Source: Aegilops tauschii subsp. strangulata
Taxonomy: Eukaryota; Streptophyta; Magnoliopsida; Poales; Poaceae
DNA length: 64,000 nt
NCBI RefSeq assembly: GCF_002575655.3
Contig: NC_053039.3
Span: forward strand, 218,569,622 to 218,633,621
Direction: 5' to 3'
Positions 1 to 10,222 of this stretch are shown piece by piece (position 1 is the stretch's first letter; the number at the start of each line of letters is the position of its first letter). The notes below the pieces were generated by a model. It had not been told where the DNA came from. It searched no databases and saw only the letters and a program-made list of their open reading frames with translations. The translations under genes and the position numbers were made by a program.

Positions 1-875
1 TTGGTTTAACCTTTCTGGTGATCTATATGATCCAAGCAGTAATATTCTCCTGCTTATGTAAACACCTCGGTGTACAACTCTGTCAGTAAGACCCTGTTAC
101 TATTGTTGGTGACATTTCGGTAACCATCGATGGACGAGAACTTTGCCTAATGGTCCGCCTCGTTTCAACGAGCAGGAAAATGGTTCTCTTCGTTCCTCAC
201 CCTTGGTACCGACGATGTTGCTGACATATAACTGACAGGCTACCCTCTGACATGCCTTGCTATCATGATCGTGCAAGATGTCACCGCCCTTCCTACTTTT
301 AACCCACATGGTGGGCCCATAACCCACAGTTCCACAGGATCGAAACCTGACTCTCCTGTGCACCCCTTGTTCCCAAATTTATTCATCGCGCGTGGCCTCG
401 TATGTAATTCACGGACCACCGTCCTACTGATCTATACTGGCATCAGACATAATACTTATTCCGATTGCTTTGAACCCCTTTCACACTTTGTTTCAGGCTT
501 CGAACGATTGCCTACCCGTTTGAAACTTCTCATGGTACTTTCTTACTTGCTCTCGGGTTTTCTTAAGATTTAGTTCGAGAGATACTTTCCGCCACCTTCC
601 CCGATGATATTGACCAGATAGTAAACCCTGCAGAAGTCCGTTCTTCCAGAATACCCCCTTACTCTGTCGTAAGTACGATGGAGTTCCCGAAGAAAGGACG
701 AAAACTTCATCATGATGACCTGAAACAGCAGAATGAAGAGATCAACGTAATGGATCAACCTCTTCGAGAAGAACAAACAAGACCAAGAACACTCCGTAGA
801 ATTTCGTAACCCGAACCTTCCCCCTTTACTTCCCTCTTAAATCTCGGGACGAGATTTCTTGTAGTGGAGGAGAAT
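1..875 (+). mobile_element. 3' internal end of a Ty3/gypsy-type LTR retrotransposon
   Basis: No intact ORF crosses this stretch. It lies directly 5' of a very long LTR and ends in a purine-rich run (gtagtggaggagaa, 861-874) just before the LTR terminus at 876, which fits a polypurine tract. It is therefore read as the non-coding or decayed 3' end of the internal domain. The short ORFs seen on both strands have no recognisable domain. The rest of the element lies left of the window. Family assignment is an inference from LTR structure only. Confidence 0.6.
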
Positions 876-3800
876 TGTGACGCCCGGATGATCAAGCTAC
901 AGTAAACCTCTGCTAATGGTGCCACGTCACCTCGGTTACTGTTGTTAATCTCGTGTTAGTTCAAAATCGATTCGAGATTCAAACTTAAAATAAAGTCAAA
1001 CGGTAAAGATTTTCAAATATTAAAACTAAAATGTTGGGGTGTTGCCAAATAATGCATAGGTAATTATTGTGGAGAAACCACAATTTTATAAAATGTTTAA
1101 AGGCTCTAAAGTAATTAAAACAGCAGCTATGAAAATTAATTAAGTGCCTTTTAAAAATAATAGTAATGCAAACTATTTTAATTAGGTGTCAAACTTTTTG
1201 GGGCAGTAGAATAAATTATAACTTTAATTTAGGAGTTGTATTTATATTTTATAAAACAGAAATTGAAAGAATAAAATAGAAAATAAAATAGATAAAGAAA
1301 AGAAAACAGAAAAGAAACAAAAAAAGAAATAAAACAACCCCCCCAAGCTGGACCGAACGGCCCAGCCAGCCGCCGCACCGGCCGGCCCACCAGGCCCAGT
1401 CGGGCCTCCTTGTCCCTCCCACTCCCGAAACCCTAACCCTATCCACCCCGTCGCCCCCCCACTACCCCACTCCTCTCTGGATCCCCTCTCTCTCGCACGT
1501 CCCCCTCCTCCCCCCGCTCGATCTGGGCGCCCCCGCGCCCGTCCCCGCCCGCGCCGCCGCCTGGACCTCGCCGGCCCCCGCCCTCATCCTCGCGCTCCCG
1601 TCCCCTCTCCCTCAGCGGTGCCCCTCGCCGCGCCTGCCGCGTCGCCCCCGACGGCCCGTCGCCGTCCCTCGCCGCCCGGAGCTCCACTGAGCCTCGCCTC
1701 GCCCCCGACACCCGCGGCGGCCTGAGGCCGACGTCGCCGCGCGGAGCCCCTCCCGACGCCGGACTTCCTCGTCCCCGGCGCCACCCCGACGCCCCACCTC
1801 GTCGGTCGCTGGACTGCCCCGCCCCGCCTCTCCATCGCCGGCCGACCCCGAACCTCACCGCCGTCTGCCTCGTCCTCCTCCCCGTCGGCGCCATCGCGCC
1901 TCGCCGCCAAACTCCCCTGCAACGGGGGTGAGAACCCCATTCCCCCTGCTTCCCTTTCCCCGCCGTCCCGCACATCCACCGTCGTGCGTCGCCGCGCCCC
2001 TGTGCACTTCGCCGGGCCGCCGCCCACTCGCCGTACGCGCCCTTCCCCGCGCGCGCCCCAGCCACTGCCGTCCGCGACCACCTCCACCCGCGCCCGACCT
2101 CGGCAACCGCCGCGCCTGCCTTACTCCTCGCACCGGCCGCGGCCTCGCCTAGCGCCGCCCTTGGCCGCCGGCGCCCTGCTGCTGGCCTGGGCAAGGGCCC
2201 CGATGGGCTGGTGCCCGTCGCCCGTATCCCCCTCGCCCGTTCGGGCTGTGCCCGTAGCCCACACCCGCTATGGCTCCTCCTAAGCCACTGACTAGGGGGC
2301 CCCACGCCCCTGAGAACAAAAAAAAGAATTAAAAAATATATAAATAATAATAATAATAAATTAATTAATAAAAATAAATAAATAAATAACAAAATAAAAA
2401 TAAAAATAAATTTAATTAATTAATTAATTAATTAACTAAATTAATTAAGTTAATTAATCCTGCTTAAATTAATCTAATTAGTTAGTTAATTTAATTAAAC
2501 AGTAATTAACTAGATAAACCCTAATTAACCTAAACAGAGAATGACAGGTGGGTCCATTGTCAACCCCTGTTGACTGCTGATGTCAGCATGACATCATGCT
2601 GATGTCATAAATCCAATTTTGAATTAAATTAAATGATTAATTAAATTCCAGAAATTAGTAAATCTTTAGAAAATCATATCTTTTAAACCGTAACTCAGAT
2701 GAAAATACTTTCTACATGAAAGTTGCTCAGAACGACGAGACGAATCCGGATATGCAGTCCGTTCGTCCACCACACCTCCCTAACCTATAGAACTCGCAAC
2801 TTTCCCCCCTCCGGTCCGTCTGTCCGAAAACGCGAAACAGTGGGAATACTTTCCCGGATGTTCCCCCCCTTCGCCGGTACCACCTATTGTCGCGTTAGGA
2901 CACACCTCGCACTGTTCATTGTCATGTCACCGCATCGTCATGCTTATGTTTGCATTGTATTTACTGTTTCTTCCCCCCTCTTCTCTCCGGTAGACTACGA
3001 GACCGACACTGCTGCTGCCCAGTTCGACTACGAAGTTGACGACCCCTCCTACTTGCCAGAGCAACCAGGCAAGCCCCCCCTTGATCACCAGATATCGCCT
3101 ATTCTTCTCTATACTGCTTGCATTAGAGTAGTGTAGCATGTTACTGCTTTCCGTTAATCCTATACTGATGCATAGCCTGCCCTTGCTTCTACTGTTGTTA
3201 CCTTTACCTGCAATCCTACATGCTTAGTATAGGATGCTAGTTTTCCATCAGTGGCCCTACATTCTTGTCCGTCTGCTGTGCTATACTATCGGGCCGTGAT
3301 CACCTGGGCGGCGATCACGGGTATATACTTATATACTATATACATGACACTTGTGATGACTAAAGTCAGGTCGGCTCGTAGGAGTACCCGCAAGTGGATC
3401 TTTGTGGCGGAGCGACAGGGCAGGTTGAGACCGCCTAGGTGAGAGGTGGGCCTGGCCCTGGTCGGCGTTCGCGGATACTTAACACGCTTAACGAGATCTT
3501 GGTATTTGATCTGAGTCTGGCCATTTGGTCTATACGCACTAACCATCTACGCGGGAGTAGTTATGGGTATCCCGGCGTCGTGGTATCAGCCGAAGCCTTC
3601 GTGACGTCAGCGACTGAGTGGCGCGCGCCGTGTTGGACCGCTTTGACGTAACCGCCGTGATCGTGTGGGTTGCTAGGTCTGCTCGCGGCCGCGTTCGCAA
3701 CGTGCAAGTGTGCATAGGGCGATGGGCCCAGACCCCTGCGCGCTTAGGATTAGACCGGCGTGCTGACCGCTCTGTTGTGCTTAGGTAGGGCTGCGACGCG

Positions 3801-4731
3801 TTGATCTTACGAGGCCGGGCATGACCCAGAAAAGTGTGTCCGGCCAAATGGGATCGAGCGTGTTGGGTTATGTGGTGCACCCCTGCAGGGAAGTTTATCT
3901 ATTCGAATAGCCGTGTCCCTCGGTAAAAGTACGACCCGGAGTTGTACCTTGACCTTATGACAACTAGAACTGGATACTGAATAAAATACACCCTTCCAAG
4001 TGCCAGATACAACCCGGTGATCGCTCTCTAACAGGGCGACGAGGAGGGGATCGCCGGGTAGGATTATGCTATGCGATGCTACTTGGAGGACTTCAATCTA
4101 CTCTCTTCTACATGCTGCAAGATGGAGATGGCCAGAAGCGTAGTCTTCGGCAGGACTAGCTATCCCCCTTTTATTCTGGCATTCTACAGTTTAGTCCACT
4201 GATATGCCCCTTTACACATATTCCCATGCATATGTAGTGTAGCTCCTTGCTTGCGAGTACTTTGGATGAGTACTCACGGTTGCTTCTCTCCCTCTTTTCC
4301 CCCTTTCCTTTCTATCTGGTTGTCGCAACCAGATGCTGGAGTCCAGGAGCCAGACGCCACCGTCGACGATGACTCCTACGATACTGGAGGTGCCTACTAC
4401 TACGTGCAGGCCGCTGACGACGACCAGGAGTAGTTAGGAGGATCCCAGGCAGGAGGCCTGCGCCTCGTTCGATCTATATCCCAGTTTGTGCTAGCCTTCT
4501 TAAGGCAAACTTGTTTAACTTAGATCTGTACTCAGACATTGTTGCTTCCGCTGACTCGTCTATGATCGAGCACTTGTATTCGAGCCCTCGAGGCCCCTGG
4601 CTTGTATTATGATGCTTGTATGACTTATTTATGTTGTAGAGTTGTGTTGTGATATCTTCCCGTGAGTCCCTGATCTTGATCGTACACATTTGCGTGCATG
4701 ATTAGTGTACGATCAAATCGGGGGCGTCACA
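876..4731 (+). repeat. long LTR (about 3.86 kb) of a gypsy-type element, 3' copy
   Basis: The segment starts TGTGACGCC and ends GGCGTCACA, a clean inverted terminal repeat of TG...CA form. A purine run precedes it, and a different repeat (a copia LTR) follows without a gap, so it is the 3' LTR of an element entering from the left. Its composition is strongly partitioned: about 1340-2290 is very GC-rich with C-rich, intron-like and exon-like stretches, 2319-2530 is AT-rich with TTAATTAA-type runs, and 2540 onward is mixed. Long ORFs in the GC-rich part are low-complexity composition effects and are not annotated. The 5' LTR is outside the window, so the target duplication cannot be checked. 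Confidence 0.75.
2319..2530. repeat. AT-rich low-complexity tract inside the LTR
   Basis: The run is almost entirely A and T, dominated by AATAAT, AAATAAAT and TTAATTAA repeats, and follows a GC-rich block abruptly. It lies in the middle of the 876-4731 LTR. No coding or regulatory role can be shown. Confidence 0.8.
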
Positions 4732-4841
4732 CTTATGGTCTATGAGGGTACGTGGACGACACTCTCCCCTCTCGTTGCTATGCATCACCATGATCTTGCG
4801 TGTGCGTAGGGAAATTTTTGAAATTACTACGTTCCCCAACA
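4732..4841 (-). mobile_element. truncated 5' terminus of a BARE/Angela/WIS-type copia LTR
   Basis: Read on the minus strand from 4841, the sequence begins TGTTGGGGAACGTAGTAATT, the well-known start of the Triticeae Angela/BARE/WIS copia LTRs. It continues through the GCACACGCAAGATCATGG region to 4732, where it is cut by the end of the gypsy LTR. So the gypsy element inserted in this copia LTR, and the rest of the copia element should lie left of the window. Its terminus in turn abuts LINE coding sequence at 4842, so the copia element had landed in the LINE. Confidence 0.85.
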
Positions 4842-6477
4842 GGGAGATGAGGAAGATAGAAGGAAAACACATTGGGTGGCATGGGACAAATTGACAAGAC
4901 CTAAAGGTAAAGGCGGTATGGGCTTTCGTGATCTTAGACTTTTTAATCAAGCTCTTTTGGCAAAACAAGCTTGGCGTTTATTGATATATCCGGACTCTAT
5001 GTGCGAAGTTGATGAAGGCAAAGTATTATCCTCAGGGACATATTTTGGATACGGTGTTCCCGCGTTCTTCATCAGTTACTTGGCAGGGTATTATGCATGG
5101 CTTGGAACTGCTTAAGAAAGGGGTCATTTGGAGGGTGTGTGATGGGCTAGTATTAATATTTGGAGGGAAATTGGATTCCCAGAAACAACGGCCTAAAAAT
5201 TTCTGCAAAAAGGCATAATACAAGATTGAAGTGGGTATCTGAGTTATTTATGAGCACGAGTAAATGTTGGGATGAGAATTTGGTGAAGCATATCTTCTAT
5301 CCACATGATGCTGATGAGATTCTAAAGATTTGTATTCATGCCCATGGGGAGGGAGATTTTGTTGCGTGGAATTACGAGAACAATGGTATATTTTCTGTTA
5401 AAAGTGCATACAATTTTGCGATTAAATTGAAGGAGAGTCAAGATACCTTTGGTCAATCTAGTGTCGAACCAGAGGGGGAAAGGAGGATATGGCAGTTAAT
5501 CTGGAAGGCTAATATTCCTCATAAGATTAGAATTTTTGCGTGGCGTGCTGCTACGAATAGTTTGACAGTCCAATTGAATAGATTAAAACACCATCAGACT
5601 AATTCAGGTATGTGCACTATTTGTGGGGTGGAAGATGAAAGAACTTTTCATGCTCTGGTGAGGCGTTCTAAAGCTCGTGCTCTACGGTTGGTCTTGAGAG
5701 ATTCTTGGAATATTCCGGATAAAGAGTTTTTCAAATGCTCCGGACCAGACTGGATTTTGAGTTTGCTAGATCAGTTGAGCCTACGGCAGCGAGAGCAAAT
5801 TTTATTCCTCTTCTGGTGAGCTTGGCATCTGAGAAATGATTTAATTTTTGGAAAGAGAAAGGAATCCATTTCTAACTCGGCAAATTTTGTGCAAATTTAT
5901 TGGTCCTCCTTTTCGGCCAATCACAAGGCTATACAATTGGATTCTCGCGACAAAGGTAAGGAAAAGGTGAGAGGTGTTATTGCGGATTTTGCCTCGGTGG
6001 AAGAGCATGAGAGTATTAAGGCTGCAAGTGTGGGGGTTGTCACTAGGAATTCGTCTGGTGAAATTATCTTGTCCTCGTGGGATTTTATTGGTCAGTGTAC
6101 TAGTGTCAATGAAGCCGAGCTCCGTGCCTGCCTAGCAGGTCTTTATATTGGTATTACCCTTCACCAGTCTATTATTTTGGAGACTGACTGTGCTTTCGTA
6201 CATTCTTTCCTTGCGAATGACAAGCTTGACAGATCCCCTCTGGTTGACCTGAAGAAAGAGGCCCTGAGTATCGTCAAGATGTTACAGAATGTGAGTTTTT
6301 CAAAATTAAATCGGCGTGCCAATGTGGTGGCACATGAGATTGCTAAGCTTAGTTTTAATAGTAGGTCTGACGGGTTGCTCGTCAATATTGTTCCGCCCTG
6401 CGTGGCATATGTTGTAATGACTGATTGTAATAACCTTCTGTTTAATTAATTAATATATGGGGGGTTTCAAAAAAACA
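4842..6477 (+). pseudogene. LINE (L1-type) remnant: RT C-terminus, zinc-binding RVT region, RNase H
   Basis: Coding fragments in more than one frame give the order expected at the 3' end of a plant L1-type LINE. 4876-5010 encodes the RT thumb motif ending [20 protein letters not shown]. 5160-5819 holds the zf-RVT region (IWKANIPHKIRIFAWR, then CTICG and a histidine). 5889-6449 encodes an RNase H-like domain with the ETDCAFV and NVVAHEIA signatures. There is a frameshift near 5010 and a stop near 5817. The 3' end is a short A-rich tail (caaaaaaacaa) near 6470. The 5' side, with endonuclease and most of the RT, is cut off by the copia LTR at 4841. Non-functional. Confidence 0.85.
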
Positions 6478-6547
6478 ATATGTATGTTGACATTACTTAC
6501 CAAAACCAACAAGGGAGCAAGGTGCTTTCATCAGGGGCTACTAACAG

Positions 6548-7027
6548 TGTCCTGGATTAGGGGGTGCTCATCATGTCGGCCTACCATTCATGCGCCGGGC
6601 CGACGACCCATCGACAACTAAAGGATGGGCCACATAAGCCATGGCCCTCAGCACACTCAAGATGGAATACTACGTAGACTTGGCATATAATTCAAGACGT
6701 ATTCAAACGATTGGCATGTTTATTCCTAGATGTAGCCAACATACTTGTAACCCTAGATACCCCCGGTGCCTATACAAACCGAGGGGTTTAGCCTGTCGAG
6801 GCACGCTAGAACAGGTTAGAACTCACTCATACGATCTCGAGGTAGATCATCTTGTACTTTGTATCCCATCCACAATCAATACAATACAAGTAGGATGTAG
6901 GGTTTTACCTCTTCGAGAGGGCCCAAACCTGGGTAAACATCGTGTCTTTCTCTATCCCCTGTTACCATCTAACTGAGACCACCAGCTTGGGACCCCCTAT
7001 CAAGATACGCCGGTTTTAGCACCGACA
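6548..7027 (+). repeat. LTR-like copy A (solo or truncated), gypsy-type family
   Basis: Begins TGTCCTGGATTAGGGGGTGC and ends CACCGACA (TG...CA). It contains a promoter-like segment (CCTATACAAACCGAGGGG), a poly-A-signal region (ATCAATACAATACAAG) and a conserved 3' block (GGGCCCAAACCTGGGTAAAC). The same architecture recurs at 8677-9119 in the same orientation. No matching target duplication is visible around this copy. Immediately after it (7029) begins the inverted copy of the GATA gene. Confidence 0.65.
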
Positions 7028-7028
7028 A

Positions 7029-8310
7029 CTGGTTTGATCACTGCTAGGGCCTGTGCAGTGGCCTTTAGTGATTGAAAGCTTAGAATTACCATGGATAATT
7101 ATCTAAAGAAACAAAGTAAAAAAGGATCAGTATATGGAGAAATGATGTAAAAAAAGGACCAGTATCTCATCTCAACTGAATTATTCATAGGCTAGCTAAT
7201 CACAAAATCATCACTCTCTACGACGAGCAGTGCCGATGGCCCGTCGAGCAGTAGCGACTCCAGTGACGTCGGCATGTTGTTTGGGTTGTCGGTGTAGCCC
7301 GGCGAGTCGGTCGGGTCCTCACTAGCGAGACCTGCCATGTTTGTCGGGCGGTCGTCATAGATTGGGGGTAGGGCGGTGACACTGTCGACGGGCAGCGATG
7401 ATGGATGCTCGTCATTGCTTTGCCTGCTCCGGTGCAACTCGAGCACATTATGATGGGAATTGGCATTCTTTGATCGTACAAACGTGGGGATCGCCATGGG
7501 CCGATACTCTAGCAGCAGCCTCCCCTACCTGTACTACACGTCGCACACGTTGCACAGTGTGCCTCACTCCTTTGGCACCTCCCCCACCCTAACATCTCTA
7601 ACGACCCATGCAAGTAGCTCTTCCCATTATTTTGTCGACCATGGCGCTAAAGGGGCTTCGCTTCTTGGACACTTCCTCTCTTCTTCGAAGGCTTTCTAGG
7701 TAGGTGCACAGACGGAGGTGCCTTGGGCTCCCAGATGGGACTCTCCGGTGTGGAGTTGATGCTTGGGCGCTTCCGCGGGAATCCGTCACTGACCACCCTG
7801 CTGGACGGCACTCCTATAGCAACACCCCCTTCTTGTACCACATTCCACAGGCGGTGCAGACCTCCCTCCGCCCCATCAACCCTTCTATCCACAAAGGTGG
7901 CTCCAGGACCCGCAGTGCAAGCAACTCGTCCCCGGGAGTGGCGCTAGCATGACTTCTGTCCTGGGAAGCCTCCTCGTGGCTGACTTTTCTGACGAGGTAA
8001 ATAGCCATATGCACCTTGGGCTCCCACGTCGGGCTCTCTAGTAGCGAATTGACGATTGGGCTTGCTACCGGATGGTGCTCCGGTCCCGTCCCGGTCTTAC
8101 TGTACCAGGCCCAGTAGGCGTTGCAGAGGATACCCCGCCACATCGACCCTGACCTCTGTTGCGGCATCTCTGCCGCCTTGTAGTGCAGGAACCTCCTCAA
8201 CCTCTTAGGAGGCTTATCGGTCATGCCTGGATCGACAGACGGGGCCACCCGCACACGCTAAGGCGGGAGAACCTTCTCCCCTCTTCTTCCGCACGGTGGG
8301 GCCCTAACCC
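7029..8310 (-). pseudogene. decayed inverted copy of the three-finger GATA gene
   Basis: On the minus strand this segment follows the gene at 10223-11569 from about its codon 71 through the stop codon and on into the 3' flank, ending opposite about 11705. Recognisable stretches are the region before finger 1 (GMTDKPPKRLRR), finger 2 ([20 protein letters not shown]) and the C-terminus (ASEDPTDSPGYTDNP). Finger 1 has lost zinc ligands: its CxxC is now FLHY and its CNAC is now CNAY. The frame shifts at least twice and finger 3 contains an in-frame stop. The 5' part (first 70 codons) is missing. It lies between two LTR-like copies and opposes the intact gene, so the two form a large inverted repeat with a spacer of about 2.1 kb. 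Confidence 0.85.
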
Positions 8311-8676
8311 ACGTCCAGACGTTATGTTAACTATGGGGAACGGAGATGCCCTGCAAACAAGTGGACTCGCGGATGGGATTGGGTTGTGATGTCAGAGGTA
8401 GGCCAGACTGTGAGCCTAAATCGAGATGGGAATTCTTTGTGGCTAAGAATGACTACGTGGGAATATTCCTGACATGCGTGCAACACGGGTAAGGCAAGAT
8501 ACTTGTCGAGAGCTGAGATTGCCCTGGACACCTCAGATTTAATTTGATAAGCCATGCTTGCCTTCGAAAGGAAGATTCATTGAACCTGTTTCAAGACTGA
8601 CGACCCAAGAAGAAGAATAGTTCAGATGGACCGAAGTGCATCTAGACTTGAAGACCAGTTCAGGGCCTACTGACAG
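8311..8676. other. intergenic stretch between the GATA pseudogene and LTR-like copy B
   Basis: No ORF with a recognisable domain, no terminal repeats and no tandem repeat were seen here. It may be decayed internal sequence of the neighbouring LTR element. Confidence 0.4.
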
Positions 8677-9119
8677 TGCCTGGCTGGGGGTTCTCTCAAC
8701 ACGCCATATCCTGATCTGTTGGGCCGGGCCGAGGACCCCTATGTCGTTCCACCAATGGGCCACGATGAAAATGACCCATGGCGTACGAAGGGAAGGCTCC
8801 TGAAGGCTTGCCGTGTACTCCAAGATGTTAGAAGTCGTCTACAACTCATCCTCTTTGTACATAGCTAGCTTAGATGTAACCCTAGACCCTCCGGTACCTA
8901 TATAAACCGAGGGGCAAGGCTCGCAAAGGACGCACAACGCGCCCGAGGTAGATCATATGTACTTTGTACCCACCCAAAAGCAATAAAACACAAGCAGGAC
9001 GCAGGTTTTATCTCTCCGTAGAGCCCGAACCTGGGTGAAAACTTGTGTCCTTGTTACCATCGCCTCAAGAGCGTTAGTTCGGGGGCCCTACTCGAGATCT
9101 GCCGGATTTGACTCCGTCA
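8677..9119 (+). repeat. LTR-like copy B, same family as 6548-7027
   Basis: Starts TGCCTGGCTGGGGGTT and ends GACTCCGTCA. It shares with copy A the blocks around CCTATATAAACCGAGGGG, GAGGTAGATCAT, TACTTTGTACCC, AGCCCGAACCTGGGTG and GATCTGCCGG. Divergence is high with several indels, so A and B are either very old partners of one element or two separate insertions. No target duplication was found. TATATAAA at about 8900 is a plausible LTR TATA box. Confidence 0.6.
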
Positions 9120-9187
9120 CTACCCGCCGCCAGCAGCCGCCCGGCGCCGAAGGATGCTCCTCGCCGCACCCCTTGCCGAGGGTTGTT

Positions 9188-9360
9188 GGTGGTGGGGCTG
9201 CTCCTCGCCACCAGTATCTCCTCCTCCACGAGTCACAATCCCCACCTCTGACTAGTGGTGGTGGGGCTGCTCCTCGCCACTGATTTCTCCTCCCGGCGAG
9301 CCGCACTTCTGTCGACGATTGTTGGTGGTGGGTTGCTCCTCGCCACAGATTTCTCCTCAC
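9188..9360. repeat. three tandem repeats of about 68 bp
   Basis: The block GGTGGTGGGGCTGCTCCTCG occurs at 9188 and 9257 and, slightly changed, at 9324, each followed by CCAC and an ATCTCCTCC or ATTTCTCCTC run. Periods are 69 and 67. The repeats lie just after LTR-like copy B. No coding role was recognised. Confidence 0.75.
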
Positions 9361-10027
9361 TATCGGTGAAGGGAATGGATAAGGAAAGGAGAGGGGAAAT
9401 CGAACCGGTCGTGCGTAATGAGTGGGCTGTGTTCCCGCCGAGGATATTTCCTAGCGAACGGGCAGATTGTATGACGTGGCAACACTGCCTGCATTAAGAT
9501 TCGTGTTCGGACGGTAGCCGAAGCGTTACACTGGGAGACTGTAAATTTGATATTAGATTTATACTGTTTCCGAAAATCAATGTGGATATCAACTACTGGG
9601 CTGCAAGATTTAAAGAAGATCTCACTCTGCTTGCCCAAAGGATCAAAGAGGCTCGTAAACATTTCCTTTCGCCTTTGTAGCTTCACTCCCTTAGAACTCC
9701 TAGTTTTGTGTTAGCTCTATCTTCTGAGTTTATTTTGCAACATACCCAAAGTGGTATGCCTTGCCTTGGAGTAAAAATGTACAGTGTGGACACGTTTCAG
9801 TGCAGGTAAGCAAATAGCGGTGGATGTATGGTTGGTTGCGGCGTGCGTGCGCAGGCGCGTCTTTTGCTGCAGTCGGGAAGTATTCAGTCGCAGCGTGGCC
9901 GAGCATCCGACTCTAGACACTACTAGGTTGTCCGGTCACAGAAGCTGGCAGTCACGCCCCCGGGCAGATCGTCTTTTGTCTGTTCATCCTGTCATCTGCT
10001 GCCGCCGCACGGTCGCAGCCGCCGTCC
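9361..10027. other. upstream flank of the GATA gene
   Basis: No recognised domain occurs in either strand. GC content rises toward 10000, as expected for a grass gene 5' region. A transcription start cannot be placed from sequence alone. A clear TATA box was not found. Confidence 0.35.
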
Positions 10028-10060
10028 ATGGCGACGGCGGAGGAAGGCGAGGGAGGAGAG
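10028..10060 (+). other. possible first coding exon of the GATA gene
   Basis: ATG at 10028 opens 11 codons (MATAEEGEGGE) ending GAG directly before a GTACAG donor. A T-rich tract and GCTGAGCAG acceptor end at 10162. From 10163 the frame is open through 20 codons into the ATG at 10223, so splicing 10061-10162 would extend the protein by 31 residues with no stop. This is an alternative model. The downstream ATG gives a complete protein without any intron. Confidence 0.3.
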
Positions 10061-10222
10061 GTACAGGTATCGGCTTATCTTTCTTTACCTTTGGTGGGTG
10101 GGCGGGTCGATCTACATCTTTAACACGGTGAGCTAAAGATAGTTTTTTTTTTTGCTGAGCAGCCACCAGGATTAGGGAGGGGGAGGTGTCCAAGATTCCG
10201 GCGATCTGAGGCGACCCGCGAC

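Noticed and set aside
1439..2392. 317-codon minus-strand ORF rich in Arg/Gly/Ala
   Set aside because: It lies in the GC-rich part of an LTR, overlaps several other long ORFs on both strands, and has no recognisable domain. It is a composition effect.
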